Assembly: GCA_965275915.1 (NCBI GenBank)
Contig: CBDHYI010000007.1
Location: 744,001-808,000, forward strand
DNA: 64,000 nucleotides
Direction: 5' to 3'
From: JBDWFY01 sp965275915
GTDB taxonomy: Bacteria > Pseudomonadota > Alphaproteobacteria > Rhizobiales > Stappiaceae
Part shown: positions 33,239 through 42,891 of the stretch, one piece after another
Position numbering within the stretch: position 1 is the first letter of the stretch
How the letters are laid out: every line of letters begins with the position of its first letter
Translations under genes and position numbers: made by a program
Notes under the pieces: model-generated
Database searches by the model: none
Told to the model about the DNA's origin: nothing
Seen by the model: the letters and a program-made list of their open reading frames with translations, nothing else

Positions 33239-34195
33239 ATGACGCAATTTGACCTCAGTGCTGTTGGCTTTGTGGTCCTGGACACGCTTTGCGCTCATGC
33301 GGATGCGATGCCTCCGCGCGGCGGCGCGACCTTTGTCGATCAAACGACGATGACAGTGGCCGGCACTGCCGGCGCCACAGCGCTGGATTGCGCGCTACTG
33401 GGACTGAAAACACAGGTGGTGACGGAACTCGGGCACGACCCGATGGGTGACTGGCTCGTGTCCGCCATGACAGCTGCGGGCATCGACACAGGGCTGGTAT
33501 ACAGAAACGCTGCGGTGCAGTCGCCCATGTCGATGCTGCCCATCGCCCCTGATGGCGCCAGATCCGCTTTTTTTGCGCCGGGAACATCCAATACGTTCAC
33601 TCTGGATGATGCCGGGATTGAGGCCGCTTGCAATGCCCGGATCGTCCATCTTGGAGGAACCGGACTGTTGGCGGCTTTCGATGGAGAACGGTCTCTGTCA
33701 ATGCTCAAACGGGCCAAGGAACTTGGCCGGACAACCGTCTTTGACCTCATACTGGCCAACGATGCCACCACTGCTCTGGTGGAACCGTTGCTTCCCTATA
33801 TCGACTATTTCGTTCCGTCCATCGAAGAGAGCCGCGCAATGGCGGGTGGAGGGTCCCCAGCGGATGTTGCCGGTTGGTTCAAAGCCCGGGGTGTAAAAAA
33901 TGCTGTGATCACGCTCGAAGGCGATGGCGTCTGGGTCGACCCGGAGGCCGGCGCGGCTTTTCAGTTGCCCGCACACGCCGTTGACGTGGTCGACACGACA
34001 GGCTGCGGCGACAGCTTCACGGCAGGGATCATTACCGGCATTTCGCGCGGTTGGGACCTTCGGGAGTCTGCCGCTTTTGCCAATGCTGTCGCGGCGCATG
34101 TGGCGCAGGGTCTTGGCAGTCAGGGAATCCTGACCGACTTCGAGGCAACCCTCGCCAATATGAAAATCTGGCCATTGAGGGAGATGCGGCCATGA
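33239..34195 (+). CDS. PfkB-family carbohydrate kinase
   Basis: 318 residues of the ribokinase family. The C-terminal signature DTTGCGDSFTAGI (~252-264) contains the anion hole and catalytic Asp258, and the N-terminal half has the TVAGTAGATALDCALLGLKT sugar-binding stretch (~39-58). It should phosphorylate a sugar or keto-sugar released by the upstream pathway, giving the aldolase substrate. Its stop overlaps the SDR start (ATGA, 34192-34195). Confidence 0.9.
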   Translation: MTQFDLSAVGFVVLDTLCAHADAMPPRGGATFVDQTTMTVAGTAGATALDCALLGLKTQVVTELGHDPMGDWLVSAMTAAGIDTGLVYRNAAVQSPMSMLPIAPDGARSAFFAPGTSNTFTLDDAGIEAACNARIVHLGGTGLLAAFDGERSLSMLKRAKELGRTTVFDLILANDATTALVEPLLPYIDYFVPSIEESRAMAGGGSPADVAGWFKARGVKNAVITLEGDGVWVDPEAGAAFQLPAHAVDVVDTTGCGDSFTAGIITGISRGWDLRESAAFANAVAAHVAQGLGSQGILTDFEATLANMKIWPLREMRP

Positions 34196-34947
34196 TATTG
34201 AGCGGAAAAACTGTCATGATTACAGGCGCTTCTCGCGGAATCGGCGCCGCTTTGGCCAAGGGTATGGCCCAGGCCGGTGCTGATATCGTGCTGACCGATC
34301 TTGAGCGTGAGATGGAGCCGATGCAACGCGTGGCCAAGGCTGTCGCGGGATATGGCCGTCAGGCCCTGGCATTGCCCATCGATGTCACGGACAAGACGGA
34401 CGTTGAGGCGGTCGTTGCAGAAGCCACCCGCAAACAAGGCAGCATCGATGTCCTGGTGAACAATGCCGGTGTCCTCAGCCTCAGCCGGCTGGACGATTTG
34501 GATGAGAAAACCTGGGATCTGCATTTCGATGTCAACGCCAAAGGCATTCTGCTGTGCACAAATGCGGTGCTGCCGCAAATGAAGGCACGTCAATCCGGGC
34601 GCATCGTCAATATCGCCTCGCTCGCCGGACGTCAGGGGATCCCGCAGCAGGGTCACTACGCAGCGACGAAGGCGACGGCGATCACATTGACACGGGTTTA
34701 CGCCCAGGAGTTGGGCAATGACGGGATTTACGTCAATGCGCTTTGCCCCGGCATCATCATGACCGAAATGGGTCAAAACAATCTGCAAAAGCAGGAAGAT
34801 CGCGATTATTGGGCGGGCGCCACGGCTTTAAGGCGCCTTGGCGAGCCGGCCGATATTGTCGGGCCCGCCGTTTTCCTGTCGTCTGACTTATCGGGCTTTG
34901 TGACCGGCCAGGCGCTGAATGTCTGCGGCGGGTTGTACTTCCATTGA
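34192..34947 (+). CDS. Short-chain dehydrogenase/reductase
   Basis: 251-residue classical SDR: cofactor loop TGASRGIG (~11-18), NNAG, catalytic Ser in IVNIASLAGRQG, Tyr and Lys in HYAATKATA, and the C-terminal FVTGQALNVCGG. The start ATG overlaps the kinase stop; longer frames run antisense or through the kinase. Likely interconverts an alcohol and ketone of a sugar intermediate in the sulfatase operon. The stop overlaps the TTG start of the monooxygenase. Confidence 0.9.
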   Translation: MILSGKTVMITGASRGIGAALAKGMAQAGADIVLTDLEREMEPMQRVAKAVAGYGRQALALPIDVTDKTDVEAVVAEATRKQGSIDVLVNNAGVLSLSRLDDLDEKTWDLHFDVNAKGILLCTNAVLPQMKARQSGRIVNIASLAGRQGIPQQGHYAATKATAITLTRVYAQELGNDGIYVNALCPGIIMTEMGQNNLQKQEDRDYWAGATALRRLGEPADIVGPAVFLSSDLSGFVTGQALNVCGGLYFH

Positions 34948-36386
34948 CCAAAGAAGTCGCCATTATCGGAGCCGGGCCGGGCGGCATCGCCGCTGCGCGC
35001 TGGCTGCTTTCACGTGATTTCGATGTTCGCATATACGAGGCGTACCGGGAGCTGGGCGGGCAGTGGTCTTGCACCAATCCGGCAAGCGGCGTCTGGCCCC
35101 AGATGGTCACGAACACCTTCCTGGAAGCGACCCGATTTTCCGACCTTCCCTTCCCGGACGGGACGCCGATCTTTCCTCACAACAGCACCGTCAGGCAGTA
35201 TTTTGAGACCTATGCCCGCGCATTTGGCGTGTTTGACCGCATCGCGTTTCAGACCCGTGTGATCCACTTGCGCAAGACCGCGCCCGGCTGGGAATTAACC
35301 CTGCAAAATCCCTCATCCGAGTGGGTGGAAACCGTTCCGCGCGTCGTCGTCGCCACCGGGCGGTTCAACAGGCCGCTGATCCCTTCCATCGAGGGCTCTG
35401 AAACGTTTTGCGGCGATATGGGTCTGATCCATTCTTTCGACTATAAGGACCCCTTTGCCTATCAGGGTAAAACGGTGGTCGTGCTGGGCGGCTCGATTTC
35501 CTCGCTTGAAATCGCATCGGACCTGTCGATGCTCGGAACCCGGAAAGTCTATCTGTCGCAAAGGCGTCAGCGATATGTGAATCCGAAAATGTTTCTGGGA
35601 ATACCTATCGAATATCGGCTGTTCACTTACGAACGTGGACGACTGGCGCTGGATGACCCTGACGGATTCCTTTCAGACAGTGAAGCAAAGATCCTGGAAC
35701 ATGCAGGAGATCCGAGCCGATATGGCACACCGAAACCGCATCCGGATTTTGCCAAGGCCGGGGCAACGGGCTCTCAACACTATCTGAACCTGGTTGCCGA
35801 GGGCCGTATAACGCCGGTCAGCTGGCCGGAAAAAATTGATCGCCGGGAAGTCCTTCTGCCCGGCGGAGAACGTTTCACGGCGGACGGCCTGATTGCCGGG
35901 ACCGGGTTCGGAGTAAATCTCACATTCTGTTCCGAAGAGATCCAGCGAGCGCTCAGCCTTTCCAGCAGTTACATCGAGTTGGATGAATTTACGCTTCATC
36001 CGGATCTGCCGGGCCTGGCATTCATGGGCTTTTGGTCTCAGGCAGGCAGCTACCCGACTCCGCTTGAACTGCAGGCGCGCTATCTGACGTATATCTGGGC
36101 AGGAGAGCTGGAGCGAGACGAGACCCGGATGCGCCTGGGTCTCAAAGCGTGTCGAAAGAACGGTCATCATGTCGGTTACCGCACGCAGTCAGAAATGGCC
36201 TTACGCTTCGCGCGCCTGTGCGGCTGTGACCCTGTTGAGGTGTGCACCGATGCCTCCCTAAAGAAACTGATATGCGCGTCTCCAACAGCGGGACCGCTAT
36301 ACCGCTTGTGCGGTCCCGATGCGCTGCCAAACGCAATGGACGAGATCAAGTCGCTCCAATCGTGGGCAATCCAGAGCACGTACTGA
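34944..36386 (+). CDS. Flavin-containing monooxygenase-like FAD/NADPH oxidoreductase
   Basis: 480 residues with the FAD motif GAGPGG (~9-14), YEAYRELGGQWS, and a second, NADPH-type Rossmann motif VVVLGGSISSLEIASDLSML near 175-195. ATGTGF-like DGLIAGTGFGVN lies further on. This fits FMO/Baeyer-Villiger-type flavoproteins that oxygenate N, S or carbonyl groups. It uses a TTG start overlapping the SDR stop, so it is tightly coupled to the sulfatase operon. The gap 36387-36562 after it carries the promoter of iorA and no gene. Confidence 0.8.
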   Translation: MTKEVAIIGAGPGGIAAARWLLSRDFDVRIYEAYRELGGQWSCTNPASGVWPQMVTNTFLEATRFSDLPFPDGTPIFPHNSTVRQYFETYARAFGVFDRIAFQTRVIHLRKTAPGWELTLQNPSSEWVETVPRVVVATGRFNRPLIPSIEGSETFCGDMGLIHSFDYKDPFAYQGKTVVVLGGSISSLEIASDLSMLGTRKVYLSQRRQRYVNPKMFLGIPIEYRLFTYERGRLALDDPDGFLSDSEAKILEHAGDPSRYGTPKPHPDFAKAGATGSQHYLNLVAEGRITPVSWPEKIDRREVLLPGGERFTADGLIAGTGFGVNLTFCSEEIQRALSLSSSYIELDEFTLHPDLPGLAFMGFWSQAGSYPTPLELQARYLTYIWAGELERDETRMRLGLKACRKNGHHVGYRTQSEMALRFARLCGCDPVEVCTDASLKKLICASPTAGPLYRLCGPDALPNAMDEIKSLQSWAIQSTY

Positions 36387-36562
36387 TCGACCTCCCTGCA
36401 TCCTCCCCGCGTTCCTTTACAACCAGCTCCGGAATACACCTGCCCCCTCATGGAGACCGGCCTGCTTTCTTTTGAGGTATAAAAGGACATTTCCGGTCTG
36501 TTTCCATTGACAGTCATCGGTAATAAATATATGTAAATGCATATAAAAATGGGAGAAGACGG

Positions 36563-38734
36563 ATGGCGGAACGATCGTTCGCCAGGGAGGTTGAACACCT
36601 GAAAATGGGGGCCGGAGAAACTTTCCGGGGCGAAGGGATTCTGGCGATTACCAAGGCCCTCCTGGAAAACGGTGTCGGCTATGTCGCCGGCTATCAGGGG
36701 TCTCCGATCAGCCATTTGATGGATGTTCTGGCAGACGCTCAGGACATCCTGGGCGAACTGGGCATTCACTTCGAAGCGAGCGCGTCCGAAGCGACGGCCG
36801 CGGCCACCCTCGCTGCATCCGTTCATTATCCGATCCGGGGTGCGGTGACATTCAAATCCACTGTCGGCACAAATGTGGCGTCGGACGCTCTGGCGAATCT
36901 CTCCTCCGGCGGGGTGACCGGCGGAGCGCTCGTGATTGTGGGCGAGGACTATGGTGAGGGCTCGTCGATCATGCAGGAACGCAGCCACGCCTTCGCCATG
37001 AAAAGCCAGATCTGGCTGCTTGACCCGCGCCCGAACCTGCCGTCGATCGTCAAAGCGGTCGGTGACGGCTTTCAGCTGTCCGAGGCGTCCAACAGCCCGG
37101 TCATGCTGCAGTTGCGCATCAAATCGTGCCACATGCTGGGTGAATTTGAAGCCCGTGACAACGTCGCCCCTCCGATCACGGTAAAAGACGCACTCGAATC
37201 GCCGAAGCGCGACGTGGAACGGATCGTTTTGCCGCCATCCTCGTTCCTCCACGAACAGGAAAAGGTAACGAAGCGCCTCCCCGCTGCCATAGACTTCATC
37301 AAAAGCCGCAGCCTCAACGAATTTTTCGAGCCTCAGAATACGGGAGGTGAGAACCGCCGGATCGGACTGGTTTGCCAGGGCGGGCTGTATAATACGGCGA
37401 TCAGGGCGCTTCAGCGTCTTGGCCTTGCCAATATGTACGGCGATACCGACGTTCCGCTTTATGTGCTGAATGTCACCTATCCGCTGATCGCCGACGAATT
37501 CCTGGAATTTGCCGAAGACAAGACGGATGTTCTTGTGATTGAGGAGGGCCATCCTGCCTATATCGAGCAGGAGTTGAGAGCCGTTTTGCACAAGTCCGGC
37601 TCAGCAACAAAATTGCAGGGCAAGGGCCCCTTCCCCGAGGCGGGCGAAATGACCGGCTCTGTCATGCTTGAGGGCATATCGACATTCCTCAAACAGGTTT
37701 CTCCCGGTGTCCTGCCCTCGCTCGGCCGCTCGCCGAACAGTCCGGATTTTGAGGTTAACCCGGACCTTGCCAAAACCGTCCCCGGGCGTCCGCCCAGTTT
37801 CTGTGTCGGCTGTCCGGAGCGTCCGATTTTTGCCGCAACCAAGCTGGTTGAGGAGGAACTGGGCGAACATCACATTGCAAGCGACATCGGCTGCCATCTT
37901 TTCTCGATCAATGCCCCTTTTAATATCGGCGCCACGACCATGGGTTATGGTCTTGGCCCGGCTTCGGCATCTGCTTTCAACGATAAAAGCGCCGGGCGGC
38001 GGTCCATTTCGTTCATCGGCGATGGCGGCTTCTGGCACAACGGACTGACTTCTTCGATCGGCAACGCGGTCTTTAATGACAATGACGGCGTTATTGTCGT
38101 TGTCGACAATTTTTACTCCGCGGCCACGGGCGGGCAGGATATTCTCTCCTCGCGCGCGGACAACAAAACCAAGTCGACCAAGCATCCGATAAAGAAGGCC
38201 GTTGAAGGAATGGGCGTCACCTGGGTCCGCCAAATCGACCGGACCTATGACGTGGGCAAAATGCGGGCGACCCTGAAAGACGCCCTGACCACTGATGAGA
38301 CCGGCCCGAAGGTCATCATTGCGTCTTCGGAATGCATGCTCAACCGTCAGCGGCGCGAAAAACCGCAAATGCGACAGGCCGTTTCGGATGGAAAACGGGT
38401 GCTCCGGACGCGGTTCGGCGTCGATGAGGATGTCTGTACCGGGGATCATGCCTGCATTCGCCTTTCCGGCTGCCCTTCCCTGTCGGTCAAACAGCTTGAC
38501 GATCCTCTGCGCGATGATCCGGTGGCAGCCATCGATCAGAATTGCGTCGGCTGCGGCAATTGCGGTGAAGTGGCCGACGCAGCCGTTCTCTGCCCCTCTT
38601 TCTATCAGGCCGATATCATCAAGAACCCGACCTGGTGGGATCGGATGCTGTCCGGCTTCAGACGCCCGGTCATACGGTGGCTGCAGCAGCGTTACGATGC
38701 GAAAAGACTGGTTTTCGAAGAGGACGCGGCATGA
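36563..38734 (+). CDS. iorA: Indolepyruvate ferredoxin oxidoreductase, alpha subunit (IorA-like)
   Basis: 723 residues of the 2-oxoacid:ferredoxin oxidoreductase family. The N-terminal pyrimidine-binding domain has RGEGILAITKALLENGVGYV, the middle has FCVGCPERPIFAAT, and the TPP domain has IGDGGFWHNGLTSSIGNA with VVVDNFYSAATGGQ. Two [4Fe-4S] sites at the C-terminus are CTGDHACIRLSGCP and CVGCGNCGEVADAAVLCP. It decarboxylates aryl pyruvates, or another 2-oxoacid, to acyl-CoA with ferredoxin as acceptor. Its stop overlaps the iorB start (ATGA). Confidence 0.9.
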   Translation: MAERSFAREVEHLKMGAGETFRGEGILAITKALLENGVGYVAGYQGSPISHLMDVLADAQDILGELGIHFEASASEATAAATLAASVHYPIRGAVTFKSTVGTNVASDALANLSSGGVTGGALVIVGEDYGEGSSIMQERSHAFAMKSQIWLLDPRPNLPSIVKAVGDGFQLSEASNSPVMLQLRIKSCHMLGEFEARDNVAPPITVKDALESPKRDVERIVLPPSSFLHEQEKVTKRLPAAIDFIKSRSLNEFFEPQNTGGENRRIGLVCQGGLYNTAIRALQRLGLANMYGDTDVPLYVLNVTYPLIADEFLEFAEDKTDVLVIEEGHPAYIEQELRAVLHKSGSATKLQGKGPFPEAGEMTGSVMLEGISTFLKQVSPGVLPSLGRSPNSPDFEVNPDLAKTVPGRPPSFCVGCPERPIFAATKLVEEELGEHHIASDIGCHLFSINAPFNIGATTMGYGLGPASASAFNDKSAGRRSISFIGDGGFWHNGLTSSIGNAVFNDNDGVIVVVDNFYSAATGGQDILSSRADNKTKSTKHPIKKAVEGMGVTWVRQIDRTYDVGKMRATLKDALTTDETGPKVIIASSECMLNRQRREKPQMRQAVSDGKRVLRTRFGVDEDVCTGDHACIRLSGCPSLSVKQLDDPLRDDPVAAIDQNCVGCGNCGEVADAAVLCPSFYQADIIKNPTWWDRMLSGFRRPVIRWLQQRYDAKRLVFEEDAA

Positions 38735-40263
38735 ACGTCCATCCGCACGCCTCCTCGGAAACGGCGCCAAAGTCAGATCTTACCGACATTATCAAACTCG
38801 CTGTGCTTGCGGTTGGCGGCCAGGGAGGCGGTGTCCTGACCGGTTGGATCGCAGACCTGGCCAGTAAAGGCGGCTATGCGGTCCAGATGACATCCGTCGC
38901 AGGCGTCGCCCAGCGCACCGGCGCAACGATCTATTATGTTGAAATGGCACCGAAAGCGGATCGAATGCCGGTCTTCGCCCAGAGCCCATCCCCCGGCGAT
39001 GTCGACATCCTGATCGCAGCGGAACTGATGGAGGCGGGCCGGGCCGTCATGCGCGGTTTTGTGACCCCGGACCGCACAACACTGATCGCATCCACCCACC
39101 GGATTCTTGCCGTTTCGGAAAAACAGGTTCCGGGCGACGGCCGGTCGGACACAATCCTGGTCGAGAATGAAATTGCCAAGGCCGCTCTCAAGGCTTTGTG
39201 TTTCGATATGGAAACCATCGCGGCGGATGCAGGCAGCGTCATTTCAGCCAGCCTGTTCGGCGGACTTGCCAGAAGCGGCGCGCTGCCGTTTGAGACCGCT
39301 CTGTTTGAAGATGTCATCCAGACATCCGGACGGGGAGTCGAGCAAAGCCTCGCCGCCTTCCGTGGCGCTCTCAATCATAAAGACGGTGAGACCATTGCCG
39401 CATCAGCCGCAAACTTCGGCACCGTCAGCGGACCGCCGCGGCTGATGGAAAAATGGAACGCGCTTCAGCAGCGTCTTGCGGACTTTGACCCAAAATGCCG
39501 AAAGATGGTCGAGGCCGGGCTGCGCAAGGTGGTTGACTATCAGGACGTTCGCTATGGTGAGGATTATCTCGATCATGTTGGAAAATGGTCCCGGCAGGAT
39601 TCTGAAGAAAACGGCTTTGAGCTGACAACAACCGCTGCAAAATATATCGCCAACGCAATGTGTTACGATGACATCCTGCGTGTTGCCGACCTGAAAATAC
39701 GGGAGAGCCGCGATCGGCGTCTGAGACGGGAACAGCAGGCCGGTACGTCGGAGATCGTCCGGGTTACGGAATATTTCCATCCCCGGGCGGAGGAAATCTG
39801 CGGCACTTTGCCGGCATCCCTGGGCGCCTGGATCGAAAGAAGCCCCTGGGCGTTCAAGAGCCTGGACAGGCTGGTCAATAAAGGCCGCCGCATTCGCACG
39901 GACAGATTGACCGGCTTTTTGCCGCTGCGCTTCATTTGCCTCTTCAAATCCCGCCGGCGCTCCCTGCTGCGCCACCGCCACGAAACCGCTCACCTGAAGC
40001 GCTTGCTTGACACTGCGCAAACAGCGCTGGATCAGGATTACAGACTGGCGATGGAAGTTTTGGCCTGCCAGCGGCTGGTCAAGGGCTACTCCGACACACA
40101 CGTCCGCGGCCATTCCAAATTCTCAAAAGTGCTTGGCGCCCTTCCGATGCTGGACGGCCGCAAGGATGCAGCCGACTGGATCCACCGGCTGCGGGAAATC
40201 GCTCTTAAAGATGAAAAAGGAACGGAACTCAACGGTGCGCTGGAGACGATCCGTTCATTTTAG
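38731..40263 (+). CDS. iorB: Indolepyruvate ferredoxin oxidoreductase, beta subunit with C-terminal DUF6537-type extension
   Basis: 510 residues. The N-terminal ~200 are the gamma/beta POR domain (VGGQGGGVLTGWIADLAS at ~28-45, SVAGVAQRTGATIYYVEM). The remaining ~300 match the DUF6537-like tail found in fused alphaproteobacterial Ior proteins (HVRGHSKFSKVLGALPMLDG). Family IorB alone is ~200 residues, so this is the split version of the large fused enzyme. The ATG at 38731 overlaps the iorA stop. The stop TAG (40261-40263) is the beginning of a TAGAGCGTATCC repeat remnant, 12 bases from the convergent aminotransferase. Confidence 0.88.
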   Translation: MNVHPHASSETAPKSDLTDIIKLAVLAVGGQGGGVLTGWIADLASKGGYAVQMTSVAGVAQRTGATIYYVEMAPKADRMPVFAQSPSPGDVDILIAAELMEAGRAVMRGFVTPDRTTLIASTHRILAVSEKQVPGDGRSDTILVENEIAKAALKALCFDMETIAADAGSVISASLFGGLARSGALPFETALFEDVIQTSGRGVEQSLAAFRGALNHKDGETIAASAANFGTVSGPPRLMEKWNALQQRLADFDPKCRKMVEAGLRKVVDYQDVRYGEDYLDHVGKWSRQDSEENGFELTTTAAKYIANAMCYDDILRVADLKIRESRDRRLRREQQAGTSEIVRVTEYFHPRAEEICGTLPASLGAWIERSPWAFKSLDRLVNKGRRIRTDRLTGFLPLRFICLFKSRRRSLLRHRHETAHLKRLLDTAQTALDQDYRLAMEVLACQRLVKGYSDTHVRGHSKFSKVLGALPMLDGRKDAADWIHRLREIALKDEKGTELNGALETIRSF

Positions 40264-40275
40264 AGCGTATCCTGC

Positions 40276-41469
40276 TTACGTAAATTGCTGCGCCACGTCA
40301 CAAATGATGCTCGAAACATGCCGGCAATCATCTTCGTCGAAGGTGAGCGGAATGCGCATGTCGCAGGTCGTGGCGAGAACAGCGGACGTTTTGGGAAGGT
40401 GCGGCGGTTCTCCAAGATAACGCCAACTGTCAAACCGGCTGGTAAATCCAGCCGGCTCATCAGCGCCAAACCACTTTATCTCCACACCGCGCTCAGCGCA
40501 CTTTGCCAAAAAATCGCTTATCGATCCCTTTCTGACCCCTTCTGCGTGAAACTGGATCGACGAACCGACAAACGCCTCATGTTGTGCGCGCTCAACAACC
40601 CGCAGCCCCGGAGCGGCACGCAGTCCCTCTTCGAGGATTCGATACCGCACGTTCCAGCGCCTGACATTGCCTTCCAGGGCCGGCAACTGACAGCGCAGCA
40701 ACGCCGCCCGAAGATGGTCCATCCGCGCAGAGCAGTTCGGCACGTCCAGTCTGATCCGCTGAAACACCGCCTCGTCCGGAATGGCACCGTGTGCGGAATA
40801 ATTCATGTATGAACCGGATGCGATGACCGCGCGTGCGGCCAGTTCATCGTCATCGGTTGTCAGAAAGCCGCCCTCGCCTGAATTCAGATGTTTGTAGGTC
40901 TGGGTCGAAAAACAGGCGACCTTGCCAAAGTTGCCCGATCGCACGCCGTTCCAGCGGGCGCCCATTGTATGGGCACAGTCCTCGATGATCGTGATGCCGA
41001 ATTCCTCGCATACCGCACCTATGGCCTCCATGTCGGCAATGTGGCCGCGCATGTGCGAGAGCATCAGGTAACGGGCACCGCTTGTCTCCGCCTTGGCGCG
41101 CAGGTCGCCGACATCTGTGTGCCAGCAATCATCGATTTCGACCAAAACCGGAACCGCTCCGACGGCAAAAACAGCACCGGGCACGGGAGCAAGCGTATAG
41201 GCGTTGGCCAGAACCATATCGCCCGGCATCACGCCCGCAGCGCGAAGCGCAATTTGCAGGGCCTGGCCGCCGGACGCGGTCGCAACGCAATACCGCGCGC
41301 CCTGCCAGGCAGCGAATTCCCGCTCAAGTGCGGCTGTTTCACCCTCTTCGCCCGGCGGGACGCCGTAACGATGAAGGCGTCCTGAACGCAGAACCTCAAT
41401 CGCGCGGGAAATAGCAGTTTCGTCGATTGTTTCCTGCTGTGTGAACGATTTCTGAAACCGGCGTGTCAT
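40276..41469 (-). CDS. DegT/DnrJ/EryC1/StrS-family PLP aminotransferase
   Basis: 397 residues of the sugar-aminotransferase family. The PLP lysine is Lys193 in TYKHLNSGEGG, the cofactor-nitrogen Asp is in IIEDCAHTMGA (~161-171), and ATASGGQALQIALRAAGV (~63-80) binds PLP phosphate. Members transaminate nucleotide-linked or free keto sugars, or act as dehydratases. No sugar-nucleotide genes are nearby, so the substrate is open. It is convergent with iorB. The 260-base gap to the LysR gene (41470-41729) has an AT-rich promoter-like area but no clear site. Confidence 0.85.
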   Translation of the reverse strand: MTRRFQKSFTQQETIDETAISRAIEVLRSGRLHRYGVPPGEEGETAALEREFAAWQGARYCVATASGGQALQIALRAAGVMPGDMVLANAYTLAPVPGAVFAVGAVPVLVEIDDCWHTDVGDLRAKAETSGARYLMLSHMRGHIADMEAIGAVCEEFGITIIEDCAHTMGARWNGVRSGNFGKVACFSTQTYKHLNSGEGGFLTTDDDELAARAVIASGSYMNYSAHGAIPDEAVFQRIRLDVPNCSARMDHLRAALLRCQLPALEGNVRRWNVRYRILEEGLRAAPGLRVVERAQHEAFVGSSIQFHAEGVRKGSISDFLAKCAERGVEIKWFGADEPAGFTSRFDSWRYLGEPPHLPKTSAVLATTCDMRIPLTFDEDDCRHVSSIICDVAQQFT

Positions 41470-41729
41470 TGTCGAACGATCAAATTGGAGGGATCTTACC
41501 GGCGAATATCGCCGGACTGAAGTTTCTTGCGCAAACAGGCATTACCATCGCCTTATCCGGTCACGTGTTCATGCATGGGCGACACCAATCCGCACGGTTA
41601 ATTCAAACCAACAATGCGCGTCAATGCATCAAATTCAAAGATATTCGAATAATCGAATGACCAATTGCGAAATTACTGAACGCTGCGTCAATAATTTCCC
41701 AAAGGCCAGCCGCAGCCGAAACGATCTGC

Positions 41730-42779
41730 TTACTTCATCGGTTCAAATGATTGCGCGGAAATCATCGGATCGAGAAACGTGTCACTCAAAACATGGAATT
41801 GCTCCGTTGCGAAGGGTGCAAACCGATCGACCTGAGGCAGAAGCTGGCTTTGTATCAATTCCCGGCACTGGTCCGCCAGTCGATGCGGCAGATTGCCAAG
41901 TTCGCCGACCCGATTGATGAGCCAGATACGTCTTGTGAAGCCCGCAAACGGCAGAGGAGAGAATTCAAGATCCGGAATGCACCGTTGGCTGTCCAGAATG
42001 CACAACGGGGTCGACACGGTCCAGCCTCCGCTCTTCACCACCATCGAAAGTACGGCGCGTGTGGCGTCAAACTCCACGCGCTTTTCAACATTCAGCCCGA
42101 CCCGCTTGAGTTGCTGGTTTACAAGCCGCCCGACCGGCATGCCATTGTTGAACCCGACGAACGGCATCGATTTCAATTGTTCCAGCACCGGCCTGTGTGT
42201 GTTCAACTGGTTTTTTGCGGTCACAAGGATGAAAGGCTCGCGCAGAACGGGAAACACATCAAGGCGACGGGTATCCTGCGGCAGTTGGCCGGAAACAACC
42301 ACGTCAAGTTCGCGCCGCTTGAAAGCATCGATAAGATGATCGGATCGGCCTGTCGAGGCGCTGATCAGGCACTGCGGATAGGTCGCCTGGAAAAGGCTGA
42401 CAAGATCCGGTGTAATCGACGCATCCATATCATCGATAATGCCAAGCCTGAACTCAGGCAGCGAGTTAACGGACAATTCCGACAGCTCGGTCTGCGCCTG
42501 ACCGACAACTTCGATAATTTTCTCAGCGTGGTGCCGCAACAGAATACCGGCGGGGGTCAAGGCAATGGGCCGTGCGCTGCGATCAAACAATTTCACGCCC
42601 AGCACAGCCTCCAGGTTGGATATCTGCTGCGAAACCCCGGACGGCCCCATGTTAAGGCGCTTTGTTGCGCGCGCCATCGACCGCTCGTCCGCGACGATCA
42701 TAAAGACCGACAACGACTTGAAATTCATGTCGGCAAGCTCGCGTTGCCGATCGGAAGGTCCGATTCGATCAACGGTCAT
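41730..42779 (-). CDS. LysR-family transcriptional regulator
   Basis: 332-349 residues with the N-terminal HTH (MNFKSLSVFMIVADERSMAR, TKRLNMGPSGVSQQISNLEA) and a substrate-binding domain (~95-300, from EFRLGIIDDMDASITPDLV). The family N-terminus starts at the ATG at 42728; the ATG at 42779 would add 17 residues. It lies downstream of proW on the same strand with a repeat element between them, so it may respond to the compound imported by ProXVW. Target and ligand unknown. Confidence 0.9.
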   Translation of the reverse strand: MTVDRIGPSDRQRELADMNFKSLSVFMIVADERSMARATKRLNMGPSGVSQQISNLEAVLGVKLFDRSARPIALTPAGILLRHHAEKIIEVVGQAQTELSELSVNSLPEFRLGIIDDMDASITPDLVSLFQATYPQCLISASTGRSDHLIDAFKRRELDVVVSGQLPQDTRRLDVFPVLREPFILVTAKNQLNTHRPVLEQLKSMPFVGFNNGMPVGRLVNQQLKRVGLNVEKRVEFDATRAVLSMVVKSGGWTVSTPLCILDSQRCIPDLEFSPLPFAGFTRRIWLINRVGELGNLPHRLADQCRELIQSQLLPQVDRFAPFATEQFHVLSDTFLDPMISAQSFEPMK

Positions 42780-42814
42780 GCACCAGCCATCCTGAGCCTA
42801 GGGTATGGACCCAC

Positions 42815-42857
42815 TTTCCGCCATCAAATGATCCAGGCTAAACACAATACGCTCTAG
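42815..42857. repeat. Half-copy of the TAGAGCGTAT element downstream of proW
   Basis: TTTCCGCCATCAAATGATCC and ATACGCTCTAG match the right arm of the 3111-3322 element (21 and 11 identical bases flanking a diverged 11-base core). Just beyond, TCCTGAGCCTAG (42790-42801) also occurs at 14265-14276, beside the broken amidase gene. Confidence 0.7.
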
Positions 42858-42891
42858 TCCTGGTCAGCCCGCCTAATCCTGGTCAGCCCGC
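42854..42891. repeat. 19-bp tandem duplication of the 3' end of proW
   Basis: Two adjacent 19-base copies (42854-42872 and 42873-42891) differ at one base. Both encode the same last residues Ala-Asp-Gln-Asp-stop on the minus strand, one with a GAC and one with a GAT codon. The outer copy joins directly to the TAGAGCG end of the repeat element. Confidence 0.85.

Noticed and set aside
32578..33252. Aldolase read straight through to 33252 as an intact 224-residue protein
   Set aside because: The last ~50 residues are unlike the family, while the family C-terminus is found in another frame of the same bases.
36176..37591. A 471-codon open frame on the minus strand
   Set aside because: Antisense to iorA and the end of the monooxygenase gene; no domain pattern, and it crosses a promoter region.
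37601..38770. A 389-codon open frame on the minus strand
   Set aside because: Antisense to iorA/iorB; no family features.
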